Of a DNA stretch of 64,000 bases, positions 8,501 through 17,185 are shown in pieces (within the stretch, counting starts at the first letter, position 1; each line of letters opens with the position of its first letter). Origin of the DNA: Microbacterium sp. zg-Y625 (GTDB lineage: Bacteria > Actinomycetota > Actinomycetes > Actinomycetales > Microbacteriaceae); NCBI RefSeq assembly GCF_030246925.1, contig NZ_CP126740.1:2604001-2668000 (forward strand), written 5' to 3'. Position numbers and translations under genes: made by a program. The notes under the pieces are model-generated. The model was not told the DNA's origin, made no database searches, and saw nothing but the letters and a program-made list of their open reading frames with translations.

Positions 8501-9342
8501 CAGCGGACGGACCGTCCCGCGGCGCCGGGGCGCCAAGCGGCGACCGTCATGACGATGGCCGCCGCGACTCCCATCGGCAGAGACGCGGCGACGCCGAACC
8601 ACACCGTGTGGACTGTCAGCAGCAACGTCACCGACTGAAGGGCGGCGACGACGGCGAAGGCGCCCCACTGCCACGCACCCCACTGGGCGCCGGTGGGCGC
8701 AAGGCCCCAGGGCAGGCCTTCAGCCCACGAGGCGACCAGCAGCAGCAGAAACGCGACCAGCGCCGCGATCCCAGAGACGACGGGCCACGGCGACGCGATG
8801 ATCGTCGCTGCTGCGAGCAGCGCAATCGCCGTGGTCGTCACGCGCGCTCCCGCGGTCAGCGGCGCGCGGGGCTCCGCGGCGGTCGCGGACGCGGTGCGCC
8901 GCAGTACAGCGAGGGCCGGCGCCCCCTGCACGACCAGGACCAGCAGCGGAAGACCGATCCGCGCGTAGAGCGGAAGATCGATGAGCAGACCCAGCGCCAT
9001 CGAGGGGAAGACGATCGTGATGGCAGCGGCCATGATCAGCCATTCGGTGCGGCCGGGGCGGAACCGGGCTCCGCGCCCCGCAACGGCGCCCTGCGCGAGG
9101 GCGGTGAACAGCAACAGGGGCATGAGAGCGAGCCCGGGAGAGAAGAACCCGTCGGACGGCGGCCACGCCAGAAGGAAAACCAGCAGGAAGGCCGCGAAGG
9201 CCACGGAGCTCCAGGCCGCGTACAGCGCCAGCGCACGGCGGCTCGGGTCGGCCTGCATCCGCCGCCGGGTATCGGCGACGCGCGCGAGCTGGTCCGCCGC
9301 CTGGTCAGGAGTCGGCGGGTGGAGGGCTCCTTCGGTTTCCAT
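8500..9342 (-). CDS. Multi-pass membrane protein co-transcribed with an HTH_34 regulator
   Basis: A 280-aa integral membrane protein with a soluble N-terminus of about 40 residues, then seven or eight hydrophobic segments (for example LYAAWSSVAFAAFLLVFLLAW and WLIMAAAITIVFPSMALGLLI). I recognise no enzymatic or transport motif. The start at 9342 is supported by a CATACT -10-like hexamer 6 nt upstream and divides the region cleanly from the divergent nadE. Coupling to the downstream winged-helix gene suggests a small regulatory module of the kind common in Actinobacteria. Confidence 0.8.
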   Translation of the reverse strand: METEGALHPPTPDQAADQLARVADTRRRMQADPSRRALALYAAWSSVAFAAFLLVFLLAWPPSDGFFSPGLALMPLLLFTALAQGAVAGRGARFRPGRTEWLIMAAAITIVFPSMALGLLIDLPLYARIGLPLLVLVVQGAPALAVLRRTASATAAEPRAPLTAGARVTTTAIALLAAATIIASPWPVVSGIAALVAFLLLLVASWAEGLPWGLAPTGAQWGAWQWGAFAVVAALQSVTLLLTVHTVWFGVAASLPMGVAAAIVMTVAAWRPGAAGRSVR

Positions 9343-9419
9343 CTGGAAAGTATGTGCGCCTCGGAAAGCGGATGCAACCCCTCCCTCCGCCGCCCCGGTC
9401 CCCTGCCAGACTGGGAGCC

Positions 9420-11498
9420 ATGAGCCTCCCCTTCGAGAGCATCTACCGCCACGGCTTCGCGCGCATCGCCGCGTGCACGGTCCCGCTGGCGGTCGCAGAC
9501 CCGGCCACCAACGCCGAGGCGGTGCTCCAGTCATGGCGCGAGTGTCACGACGAGGCGGTGGCCGTCGCGATCTTCCCCGAGCTGTGCCTCACCGGGTACT
9601 CGATCGAGGACCTGGTGATGCAGGACGCCGTGCTGGATGCCGTCGAGCAGGCGATCGAGCGCCTGGTCGTGGCATCCGTCGACCTCTTCCCCGTGCTCGT
9701 CGTGGGGGCGCCGCTGCGCCACCGCAACCGCCTCTACAACTGCGCGGTCGTGATTCACCGCGGCGAACTGGTGGGCGTCGCGCCCAAGTCCTACCTGCCG
9801 ACCTATCGGGAGTTCTACGAGCGGCGTTGGTACGCGCCGGGTGAGCCGTGGGCGGGAGATTCCATCCGGGTCGGCGGGCTCGAGACCGTGTTCGGCAACA
9901 ACCTGCTGTTCGACGTGCGCGACGTGCCGGGCCTCGTGCTGCACGCCGAGGTCTGCGAGGACGTCTGGGTCCCCATCCCGCCGTCGTCGCGGGCGGCCCT
10001 GGCCGGCGCCACGGTGCTGGCGAACCTCTCGGGAAGCCCGATCACGATCGGGCGTGCGGATGACCGCAAGATCCTCTGCCAGTCGCAGTCGCTGCGCTGC
10101 CTGGCGGCCTACGCCTATGCCGCCGCGGGCATGGGCGAGTCCACCAACGACGTCTCGTGGGATGGGCAGACCATGATCTACGAGGCCGGCGCCCTGCTGG
10201 ACGAGACCGAGCGCTTCCCCGAGGGGCCGCGCCGCACCGTCGTCGACGTCGACCTCGACCGTCTGCGGCAGGAGCGTCTGCGGCAGGGCACCTTCGATGA
10301 CAATCGCGTCGCCGATGGTGGCGAGTTCCTCACCGTCGAGCTCTTCCTCGACCCGCCGGCGACCGACGTCGGGCTGCGCAGGGCGCTCGACCGCTTCCCC
10401 TTCGTGCCGGATGACCCGGCCCGCCTCGACCAGGACTGCTACGAGGCCTTCAACATCCAGGTCTCCGGCCTTGAGCAGCGTATGCGCGCGATCGGGGGCC
10501 CGCGGCCGGTGATCGGCGTGAGCGGCGGTCTCGACTCGACCCACGCGCTGCTCGTCGTCGCGCGGGCCATGGACCGCATGGGTCGCCCGCGCAGCGACAT
10601 CCTCGCGTACACGATGCCCGGCTTCGCCACGAGCGAGCACACGAAGTCCAACGCGATCGCGCTGGCCGAGGCGATCGGCGCCAGCATCCAGACGATCGAC
10701 ATCCGCCCGGCGGCCAACGAGCTGCTGAAGGGCATCGGGCACCCCTACGCCTCGGGCGAGCCGGTCTACGACGTGACCTTCGAGAACGTGCAGGCAGGAG
10801 TGCGCACCGACTTCCTCTTCCGTATCGCGAACCGCGAGAACGGCATCGTGATCGGGACGTCCGACCTGTCGGAGCTGGCCTTGGGCTGGGCGACCTACGG
10901 AGTCGGCGACCACATGAGCCACTACGCGGTGAACGTCGGAGTGCCGAAGACCCTGATCCAGCACATCATCCGCTGGGTGATCGCCCACCGGCCCGGCAGT
11001 GGCGGGGCCGCCGACGATGCCGCGACCCGCCTGTCCGACGAAGCGGTGTCGGTGCTGCGCTCGGTGCTCGACACCGAGATCAGCCCGGAGCTCGTGCCCG
11101 CGGACGAAGACGGCAAGGTGCAGTCCACGCAGGACACCATCGGGCCCTACGCCCTGCACGACTTCACGCTGGCGTACGTGCTGCGCTACGGGTTCCGGCC
11201 GTCGAAGATCGCGTTCCTCGCCGAACACGCGTGGGCGGATCCGGATGCCGGCACATGGCCGGCCGGGTTCCCCGACGCCGAACGGTACGGCTACGACCGG
11301 GAGACGATCGTCCGGTGGCTGCGGGTGTTCCTGCAGCGGTACTTCGGGTTCGCGCAGTTCAAGCGATCGGCGATCCCGAACGGCCCCAAGGTCGCCGCGG
11401 CCGGGTCGCTGTCACCGCGCGGCGACTGGCGAGCACCCAGCGACGGCAACGCGCGCGCGTGGCTCGCCGAGCTGGACGCGGCGCTCTCGGACGCATAG
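9420..11498 (+). CDS. nadE: NAD(+) synthase, glutamine-hydrolysing
   Basis: Final step of NAD synthesis: amidation of deamido-NAD using glutamine and ATP. The 692-aa protein has both domains. The N-terminal nitrilase-like glutaminase shows Glu in FPELCLTGY (about 46-54), Lys in APKSYLPTYREFYE and the nucleophile Cys in AEVCEDVWVPIPP (about 176). The synthetase domain has the PP-loop GVSGGLDST (about 366-374) and the NAD-synthase block GTSDLSELALGW. It ends with the PNGPKVAAAGSLSPRGDWR region typical of long actinobacterial enzymes. The ATG at 9420 follows GGGAGCC. Longer upstream frames are not homologous. Confidence 0.97.
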   Translation: MSLPFESIYRHGFARIAACTVPLAVADPATNAEAVLQSWRECHDEAVAVAIFPELCLTGYSIEDLVMQDAVLDAVEQAIERLVVASVDLFPVLVVGAPLRHRNRLYNCAVVIHRGELVGVAPKSYLPTYREFYERRWYAPGEPWAGDSIRVGGLETVFGNNLLFDVRDVPGLVLHAEVCEDVWVPIPPSSRAALAGATVLANLSGSPITIGRADDRKILCQSQSLRCLAAYAYAAAGMGESTNDVSWDGQTMIYEAGALLDETERFPEGPRRTVVDVDLDRLRQERLRQGTFDDNRVADGGEFLTVELFLDPPATDVGLRRALDRFPFVPDDPARLDQDCYEAFNIQVSGLEQRMRAIGGPRPVIGVSGGLDSTHALLVVARAMDRMGRPRSDILAYTMPGFATSEHTKSNAIALAEAIGASIQTIDIRPAANELLKGIGHPYASGEPVYDVTFENVQAGVRTDFLFRIANRENGIVIGTSDLSELALGWATYGVGDHMSHYAVNVGVPKTLIQHIIRWVIAHRPGSGGAADDAATRLSDEAVSVLRSVLDTEISPELVPADEDGKVQSTQDTIGPYALHDFTLAYVLRYGFRPSKIAFLAEHAWADPDAGTWPAGFPDAERYGYDRETIVRWLRVFLQRYFGFAQFKRSAIPNGPKVAAAGSLSPRGDWRAPSDGNARAWLAELDAALSDA

Positions 11499-11551
11499 GT
11501 CCCAGCGGTGCGCCGGCTGATCCGCTGGCGCGTCGCTGCCGCGCGGCATCC

Positions 11552-11890
11552 GCTCCCCTGTCGCGGCTTGCCGCTTCACGGGGCGGGAAACCGGCACCGC
11601 ACTCCGTCCTGATCGCCGCCGCGCACTCACCTGTCGCGAATCGTCGCTTCACGGGGCGGGAAACCGTCATCCGCGACAGGCGAGCACTCGGGTCGGGATG
11701 GCGGGGCGGGGCGGACGCGCGTCCACAGGGCGGGACCACAGGGCGGGACCCCAGGGCAGGCCCCCGGGCGTGCCCAAAGGGCAGGTCCACAGGGCGTGCG
11801 CGCCACACGGCCCCGACCGCCCGGCCTCCGCTCACCTGTCGCGAATCGTCGCTTCACGGGGCGGGAAACCGTCATCCGCGACGGGCGAGC
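11552..11890. repeat. Cluster of three 61-bp inverted-end elements (locus 1)
   Basis: In the 461-bp gap between nadE and the PPTase-like gene there are two intact elements, at 11625-11685 and 11830-11890. Each has ends of the form (G)CTCACCTGTCGC and GCGACRGGCGAGC around a shared interior. A third copy at 11552-11612 keeps the left end and interior but has lost the right end. Between the intact copies (about 11720-11815) are short direct repeats of the type CCACAGGGCGGGA. The rest of the gap shows no coding sequence. Two further clusters of the same element occur at 21988 and 37309. Confidence 0.9.
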
Positions 11891-11959
11891 GTTCAGGCAC
11901 GCGAGCTCACCCGCCGAGCGAGCACCGCCGACCCCGCCCGCCACGGACGTCGACGACGC

Positions 11960-12538
11960 TCAGACGCGCGGCGACCCGTAGGCGATGGTGATGATCCAGC
12001 CGTCGCGTGAGAGGTCGACCAGGTGATAGCCCGTCCTGCGATCGGGCAGCCAACCCTTCTTGCGGGTCGCGTCGAGCCGCACGCGCTCGGCCGCCACGCG
12101 CACCCCGCGCCCGTCGGCTTCGAGCACGGCCTGCACGCGGGTCCAGTGGTCGAGGAGGTCGGGGATGTTGCTCTCGTCGAGCAGGTGCGAGTGCTTCTGC
12201 ATCATGTGGATGTCGGTGGCATCCGGGTGCATGTCGCGCACGTCGAGCCCCAGCGGCATGGCGGGGTCCGTCACCGCGACGACCGTCGCCGAGCGGTAAC
12301 TCGCCGTCTTCACGGCATACGGCAGGTTCTCTCCGTCACGTGAGGCGATGAGCCGCGTGTGATACCCGTAGCCACGCGGCGGCTCGCGCTCGACGCGGAT
12401 CTCATACGGCTCGCATCGCTCGAGGCCGGCGACGATCTCGCGGGTGAGGATGCGTCGGCGGTCGTGGACGCTCACGCTCGGGTCCCACCCGAGTCGAGCG
12501 GTGATGCCCTCAGGCGTGTCGAGTGGGACGGATTCCAT
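11960..12538 (-). CDS. 4'-phosphopantetheinyl transferase-like protein with altered catalytic motif
   Basis: A 192-aa protein whose layout follows Sfp-type phosphopantetheinyl transferases: a basic substrate loop, a SYRSATVVAV strand, the block LGLDVRDMHP (the usual GxDxE), and WTRVQAVLEADGRG (about 136-149) at the position of the family's W-x-x-K-E-A-x-x-K-A-D-G helix. In this reading the key Lys, Glu and second Lys are Val, Gln and Glu, so transfer of phosphopantetheine to carrier proteins is doubtful. The start ATG at 12538 follows GGGGAGAGG. No polyketide or peptide synthase is nearby. It could be a pseudoenzyme; the family assignment itself is moderately sure. Confidence 0.5.
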   Translation of the reverse strand: MESVPLDTPEGITARLGWDPSVSVHDRRRILTREIVAGLERCEPYEIRVEREPPRGYGYHTRLIASRDGENLPYAVKTASYRSATVVAVTDPAMPLGLDVRDMHPDATDIHMMQKHSHLLDESNIPDLLDHWTRVQAVLEADGRGVRVAAERVRLDATRKKGWLPDRRTGYHLVDLSRDGWIITIAYGSPRV

Positions 12539-12645
12539 GTCACACCTCTCCCCGGCAGAAGCCGGTCTTCCCATCTTCGCCCACGCGCTGCATCGCGGCC
12601 ACGGCCTCAGCCGTGAATACCCCGCGTCTGCGCGGCCGGGTCGGC

Positions 12646-12777
12646 TCAGCCGCCCGCCGAGACGATGCCGATGATTCCGGATGCCAGCATGTACAGGCCG
12701 ACGGCGCTGACGACGAGCCAGATGCCGACGCGCGCCGGCGACGGCCGGTTCTTGCCGGGGTCCACGGGGCCTGTCAT
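12646..12777 (-). CDS. Small single-pass membrane protein (43 aa)
   Basis: Short gene with a charged, Pro-rich N-terminus (MTGPVDPGKNRPSPAR) and one hydrophobic helix (about residues 17-40) ending in Gly-Gly. It lies 7 bp downstream of another small membrane-protein gene on the same strand, suggesting an operon. The N-in, helix-out architecture recalls small actinobacterial membrane proteins annotated only as hypothetical. No function can be assigned. Confidence 0.7.
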   Translation of the reverse strand: MTGPVDPGKNRPSPARVGIWLVVSAVGLYMLASGIIGIVSAGG

Positions 12778-12784
12778 CGGGGCC

Positions 12785-12970
12785 TCAGTCTCGGCGCGAG
12801 CGGGCGAACATCGCCCGCATGGCGAAGAAGACGATGATCGCGACCACGGCGACGATCGCCAGCTTGACGGCGAACATCAGCACGCTGCCCAGCACGCTCA
12901 CCAGCACCCAGGCGATCACCACCGCGACGATGATGCCGATGACGGTCCAGATCGTGCTGCTCTTGTCCAT
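12785..12970 (-). CDS. Small membrane protein (61 aa)
   Basis: Two hydrophobic stretches rich in Val, Ile and Ala (about residues 8-28 and 31-52) followed by a basic tail (RAMFARSRRD), so the C-terminus is probably cytoplasmic. A TAAGCT hexamer lies 6 nt before the ATG, which predicts a leaderless transcript that could continue into the 43-aa gene downstream. The sbcC stop is only 9 bp upstream of the start codon, so read-through from sbcDC is also possible. Function unknown. Confidence 0.75.
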   Translation of the reverse strand: MDKSSTIWTVIGIIVAVVIAWVLVSVLGSVLMFAVKLAIVAVVAIIVFFAMRAMFARSRRD

Positions 12971-12976
12971 GAGGCC

Positions 12977-12982
12977 AGCTTA
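12977..12982 (-). promoter_or_regulatory. -10 element of the small membrane-protein pair
   Basis: TAAGCT on the minus strand, 6 nt before the ATG at 12970. It overlaps the very end of sbcC. Confidence 0.5.
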
Positions 12983-15973
12983 CGAGGCCTGGGGGACCAT
13001 TTCCTGCCGGATGATGCTGGGCCCCCGGGGCGTCGCCTCGACGAGCAGCTGCGCAGGCAGCTGCTCCTTCATCGCCTCGACGTGGCTGATGACGCCCACG
13101 GTGCGGCCGCCGGCGCGCAGTTCGTCGAGGGTGCGCATCGCCAGGTCGAGTGTGTCTGCGTCGAGGGAACCGAACCCCTCGTCGATGAACAGGGTGTCCA
13201 GGCGCATGCCGCCCGCGCGCGAGGTGACGACCTCGGCCAGGCCCAGCGCGAGCGCGAGGGAGGCGAGGAAGGTCTCGCCCCCCGACAGGGACTGCGGCGG
13301 CCGCGACTGCCCGGTGTGGGCGTCGAGCACGTCGATGCCCAGGCCCGAGGCGGCACCGCGGGCCGCGCGCGCGTCGGAGTGGTGCAACGTGTACCGGCCG
13401 GCCGACATCTCGGCCAGGCGCACGTTCGCCGCCGCGACGATCTCTTCGAGCTCCGCCGCGAGGACGAACGTCTCGAGGTCCATCTTCATCGTGTTCGGCG
13501 CCCGGCCCGCGACGGTGTCCGCGAGTCTGCGCACGGCTTCGGCCTCCTGAGCGTGGGCCGCGACCGCCGCGTAGGCCTCGTCCGTCTGCACGACCAGCTC
13601 GCGCAGGCGATCGGCGACGTTCTGCGCGTCGCGTTCCGCGGCGATCGCCGCCGCGCGGGCGGTGTCTGCTGCGGCGACGGCGGACGCCGACGCATCGAGG
13701 TCGACGGCGTCGTCGGACGTTCCGGCGAGTTCGAGCTCGAGCTCGAGGGTGCGCTGGCGCGTGGCGGCGAGGTCGGCGTCGTGAGCGGCCACCCGGTCGG
13801 CGAGGGCGCTGACCGTGCGCTGGTCGCGGAGGGCTGCCGCGGCCTCGGCCGCGTCGGCGAAGGCGGATGCCGCAAGCCGCGCGTCTCGCTCCCGGACTGC
13901 CGCGACGCGGTCCTGCTCGGCGCGCTCCGACGCGGCTCGCGCGGAGTGACAGGCGCGCGCGGCGTCGCGCTGCAGCCGGGCGGCGGCCGCCCGCTCGGCC
14001 ACGGTGGCAGAGGTGCCGCGCGCATCGGCCACCGCCGCGCGGAGGTCGGCCAGGCTCGATTCGAGGGCGGCGACCGTCTCGCGCGCGGCGTTCAGGTCGG
14101 CGGCGAGCAGGTCGCGTGCCGCCTGCGACGCGACCTCGAGTTCCACGAGCTCCCGACGCTGGGCCTCGAGCTGCTGCGCGCGCTGCTCTGCGGCGGTCGC
14201 TGCGTGGAGCGCTTCTTCTGCGGCACTCAGCCGGGCCTGCAGCTCTTCTCTCCGTTCGCCCCCGGCGCGGGCAGCGGCATCGGCGTGGGCGGCACGTGCG
14301 GTGGCGGCGGCTTCTGCGGCCGCGCGCTCGGCGGCGAGGGCGGCGTCGCGATCGCTCTCGGCAGCCGCGACCAGCTCGTCGGTGACCGGCTGCGCGCCGC
14401 GCTCGGCGCGGTGGGGATGCGACGTCGAGCCGCAGACCGCGCAGGCCTCCCCATCGACCAGGGCAGCCGCCAGCTCGCCGGCGTATCCGTCGAGCCGGCG
14501 CTGCAGCAGCTCTGCCACCGTCGCGCCGGCCTGTGCGGACGCTTTGGCGGCCTCGGCATGAGCGGTCTCCCGCTCGCGCAGAGCGTCGGCGAGCGTCTCA
14601 GCCTCGCCGGCGGCGGCGGCGCGGGCGGCGAGGTCGTGGCGCTGGCGGCGTGCCCCGTCGGCGACGGCCGCAGCGGCGCGGGCGTCGGCGAGGAGTCCCT
14701 CGAGCCTCGTGCGCTCCTCGGGGATCTGTGCCCGCTGCGCGTCGAGCGTGGCGAGCTCCTGAACCAGCTCCGTCACCCGCTCCCCTGCAGCGGCGAGTTC
14801 GGCCTCGCGCAGCGGCAGCTGCGCTTCCTGCTGGGCGGCGACGGCCCACACGGCGAGGTCGCCGGTGAGTCGCTCGTCGAGCGCCGCGAGGTCGGTGTCG
14901 GCCTCGGCGTCGGGCGCCGCGTCCCGCCAGGCGCTCTCCGCCACAGCCACGGCAGCGGCAGCATCGGTCGCGGCCTTCTCCGCCCGATCGGCGGCCTCGA
15001 GCGTCGAGCGCACCGCCTCTGCGGCACGCGCGCGGTCGAGCGTGGCCCGGTCGGCCGCGACGTCGGCCGTCTCGGCCTCGAGAGCCGTCAGCCGCTGCCT
15101 CGCCTGGGCGAGGTCGGCGTGGGCGCGCGCGAGCGCGACGGCGGCGGCGTGGGCGGTCGTGGCATCGGCGAATGCCCGGTCGGCATCGGCGCGCGCGCGG
15201 GTGAGGGTGTCGAGTCGGTACTCGGCGCGCTGCACGGCGAGCACCGCCGCATCGCGACGCCCCGCCAGGTCGGCCGGGGTGTCGCCCTCTCCCCCCAGCC
15301 CCTGCTCGTCGATGAGGCGTTCGGCCAGATCGAGCAAGGTGCGGGCGTGCTCGCCGAGGGTATCGAGCGCGGCCTGTGCCGTCTTGCTGCGCTCACCGAG
15401 CGCGCGGACGTAGTCCTCGTAGCGGCGCGTACCGAACAGGGTGCGCAGCAGCGGCTGGCGCTCGCTGCCGGAAGCGAGGAGGAAGCGGGAGAACTTGTTC
15501 TGCGCCAGCAGGATGACCTGCTGGAACTGCTGGGCGTTGAGACCGAGGATCTCGTCGAGGGCCAGCCCCACATCTCGCGGCTTGGCAGCCCGGCCGATCC
15601 AGACCCCATCGACCTGCTCTTCGAGCTCGGCGCTGGTGGGCTCAGTCGTCAGGCCCCCGCCGCGTCGTGCCGGCCGCTGGTACTCCGGCGCGCGCGTCAC
15701 CCGCCACCGGCGGTCGCCGACGGTGAACTCCAGGCGAACCCGGGTGGGGTCCTCTGGTGCGCAGTGGTCGCTGCGCAGCCGCTTGTCGCCGGATTCGTAA
15801 CGCGGCACGCTGCCGTACAGCGCGAAGCTGACCCCGTCGAGGATGCTCGACTTGCCCGCCCCGGTGCGGCCCGAGATCAGGAAGATCCCGTCGCGCTCGA
15901 AGGCATCGAAATCCACCGTCTGCGTCGTGAGGAAAGGGCCGAACCCGGTGAGGTCGAGGCGGTGCAGCTTCAC
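12980..15973 (-). CDS. sbcC: Nuclease SbcCD subunit C (SMC-like ATPase)
   Basis: ATPase subunit of the SbcCD (bacterial Mre11-Rad50) complex, which opens and trims DNA hairpins and protein-blocked ends. The 997-aa protein has Walker A GRTGAGKSS (about 36-44) and long Ala/Glu/Arg-rich coiled coils. The zinc-hook motif CAVCG sits at mid-protein (about 514). The C-terminal lobe has the signature LSGGETF and Walker B LFIDEGFGSLD (about 934). All parts of a Rad50-type protein are present and in order. Its start overlaps the stop of sbcD by 4 bp (ATGA), the normal sbcD-sbcC order. Confidence 0.97.
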   Translation of the reverse strand: MKLHRLDLTGFGPFLTTQTVDFDAFERDGIFLISGRTGAGKSSILDGVSFALYGSVPRYESGDKRLRSDHCAPEDPTRVRLEFTVGDRRWRVTRAPEYQRPARRGGGLTTEPTSAELEEQVDGVWIGRAAKPRDVGLALDEILGLNAQQFQQVILLAQNKFSRFLLASGSERQPLLRTLFGTRRYEDYVRALGERSKTAQAALDTLGEHARTLLDLAERLIDEQGLGGEGDTPADLAGRRDAAVLAVQRAEYRLDTLTRARADADRAFADATTAHAAAVALARAHADLAQARQRLTALEAETADVAADRATLDRARAAEAVRSTLEAADRAEKAATDAAAAVAVAESAWRDAAPDAEADTDLAALDERLTGDLAVWAVAAQQEAQLPLREAELAAAGERVTELVQELATLDAQRAQIPEERTRLEGLLADARAAAAVADGARRQRHDLAARAAAAGEAETLADALRERETAHAEAAKASAQAGATVAELLQRRLDGYAGELAAALVDGEACAVCGSTSHPHRAERGAQPVTDELVAAAESDRDAALAAERAAAEAAATARAAHADAAARAGGERREELQARLSAAEEALHAATAAEQRAQQLEAQRRELVELEVASQAARDLLAADLNAARETVAALESSLADLRAAVADARGTSATVAERAAAARLQRDAARACHSARAASERAEQDRVAAVRERDARLAASAFADAAEAAAALRDQRTVSALADRVAAHDADLAATRQRTLELELELAGTSDDAVDLDASASAVAAADTARAAAIAAERDAQNVADRLRELVVQTDEAYAAVAAHAQEAEAVRRLADTVAGRAPNTMKMDLETFVLAAELEEIVAAANVRLAEMSAGRYTLHHSDARAARGAASGLGIDVLDAHTGQSRPPQSLSGGETFLASLALALGLAEVVTSRAGGMRLDTLFIDEGFGSLDADTLDLAMRTLDELRAGGRTVGVISHVEAMKEQLPAQLLVEATPRGPSIIRQEMVPQAS

Positions 15974-17121
15974 GTCGCGGCCTCGGCGAGCGTGCGGTCG
16001 TCGAGCATCTCGTCGATGAGCGCCGTCTCGCGGTCGCTGGCACCGTCGCCCTCGCGCACGTGGCGGAGGAAGGCGTCGAGCAGCTCACGGTCGCTGCGGG
16101 CCGACCGCACCCGCTGGGCGTAGCTGCGGCCATCGTCAGCCGCAGCGTTCGCGGGCCGGTGCGCGACGCAGGCGCAGTGCGAGAACCGCTCCTGCAGCCG
16201 GCGCATCGGATCGCGCTGCGGCAAGGTGTCGGTGTACTCCACGGACACCCAGTCGCCCTCGTACTCGGCGAAGCGCTCGTCGCTCAGCAGCTCGTCGAGC
16301 GGCCCTACCAGCGTGGTCAGGCGTCGGGGCACGGGAAGCTCGAGCCATGTCACGGCGGCGAGGCCGCCGGCATCCAGGTCGACCAGCCACGACCCGCGTG
16401 GCTTGTTGCCCTCGCCGAAGCTGTAGTGCAGCGGGGCGCCCGCGTACCGCACGCGCTCGGAGAGCCGCTGCCGGCCGTGGATGTGCCCCAGCGCCATGTA
16501 GTCGACGCCGTCGAAGGTCGACAGCGGCACGACGTCGAGTCCGCCCTGCTGGATGTCCCGCTCGAGGTGCGGCGTCGGCTCCACGCCCGCGGCGAAGCAG
16601 TGGGCCACGGCGACCGACCGCTCGCCTTCACGGTGGGCCAGGTCGGCGCGGACGAGGTCCATCGCGTGGGCGACCACGTCGGCCTGGCACCGCACGCCCG
16701 GCCAGGTGTGACGCAGCAGCGCGGGCTCGAGGAACGGGATGCCGTAGATGTGCACCGGCCCGTCCTCGTCGGTCGCCGTGATCGGCGTTCCCACCGTCTG
16801 CGGGTCGGTGACGACGTGCACGCCGGGCCGCAGCAGGGCGGACTGGAAGCCGAGGCGGGCGGCGGAATCGTGGTTGCCGCTCGTGACGACCACCTGCGCT
16901 CCGGTGTCGGCGAGCGCGGCGAGGGTGTCGCTGAGCAGGGCATAGCAGCCGGCCGCGGGCGTTGCCGAGTCGAACACGTCGCCCGCCACGATCACGACGT
17001 CGACGTCGTTCTCGCGCACCTGCGACACCAGCGCGTCGAGCACGCCACGGAGCGCATCGAGCGTGGAGTGACCGTGGAAGGTCCGCCCGATGTGCCAGTC
17101 GGAGGTGTGCAGGATTCGCAT
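15970..17121 (-). CDS. sbcD: Nuclease SbcCD subunit D (exonuclease)
   Basis: Metallophosphoesterase nuclease subunit partnering SbcC; 383 aa, the usual length. The metal-binding motifs are intact: SDWHIGRTF (about 7-15), VAGDVFDS (about 45-52), SGNHDSAARL (about 80-90) and GHIHGRQ (about 210-216). The downstream sbcC gene overlaps by 4 bp. A TAGCGT -10 box lies 6 nt before the ATG, so the sbcDC transcript is predicted to be leaderless. It is divergent from an MFS gene, and the two starts are 64 bp apart. Confidence 0.97.
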   Translation of the reverse strand: MRILHTSDWHIGRTFHGHSTLDALRGVLDALVSQVRENDVDVVIVAGDVFDSATPAAGCYALLSDTLAALADTGAQVVVTSGNHDSAARLGFQSALLRPGVHVVTDPQTVGTPITATDEDGPVHIYGIPFLEPALLRHTWPGVRCQADVVAHAMDLVRADLAHREGERSVAVAHCFAAGVEPTPHLERDIQQGGLDVVPLSTFDGVDYMALGHIHGRQRLSERVRYAGAPLHYSFGEGNKPRGSWLVDLDAGGLAAVTWLELPVPRRLTTLVGPLDELLSDERFAEYEGDWVSVEYTDTLPQRDPMRRLQERFSHCACVAHRPANAAADDGRSYAQRVRSARSDRELLDAFLRHVREGDGASDRETALIDEMLDDRTLAEAAT

Positions 17122-17127
17122 GTCTTC

Positions 17128-17133
17128 ACGCTA
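17128..17133 (-). promoter_or_regulatory. -10 element of sbcDC (leaderless)
   Basis: TAGCGT on the minus strand, 6 nt before the sbcD ATG. Confidence 0.6.
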
Positions 17134-17171
17134 ACCGGACCCTCCGACATCGCCCTGGAGGATCGCCCGCG

Positions 17172-17177
17172 TAGGCT
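17172..17177 (+). promoter_or_regulatory. -10 element of the MFS gene at 17186
   Basis: TAGGCT, 8 nt before the GTG start. It lies about 40 bp from the opposing sbcD -10 box, so the two promoters must overlap in their upstream parts. Confidence 0.55.
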
Positions 17178-17185
17178 GTTCCGCC

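Noticed and set aside
12665..16123. 1152-codon plus-strand frame opposite sbcC
   Set aside because: Antisense shadow of sbcC, which has Walker A, zinc hook and Walker B in the right order.
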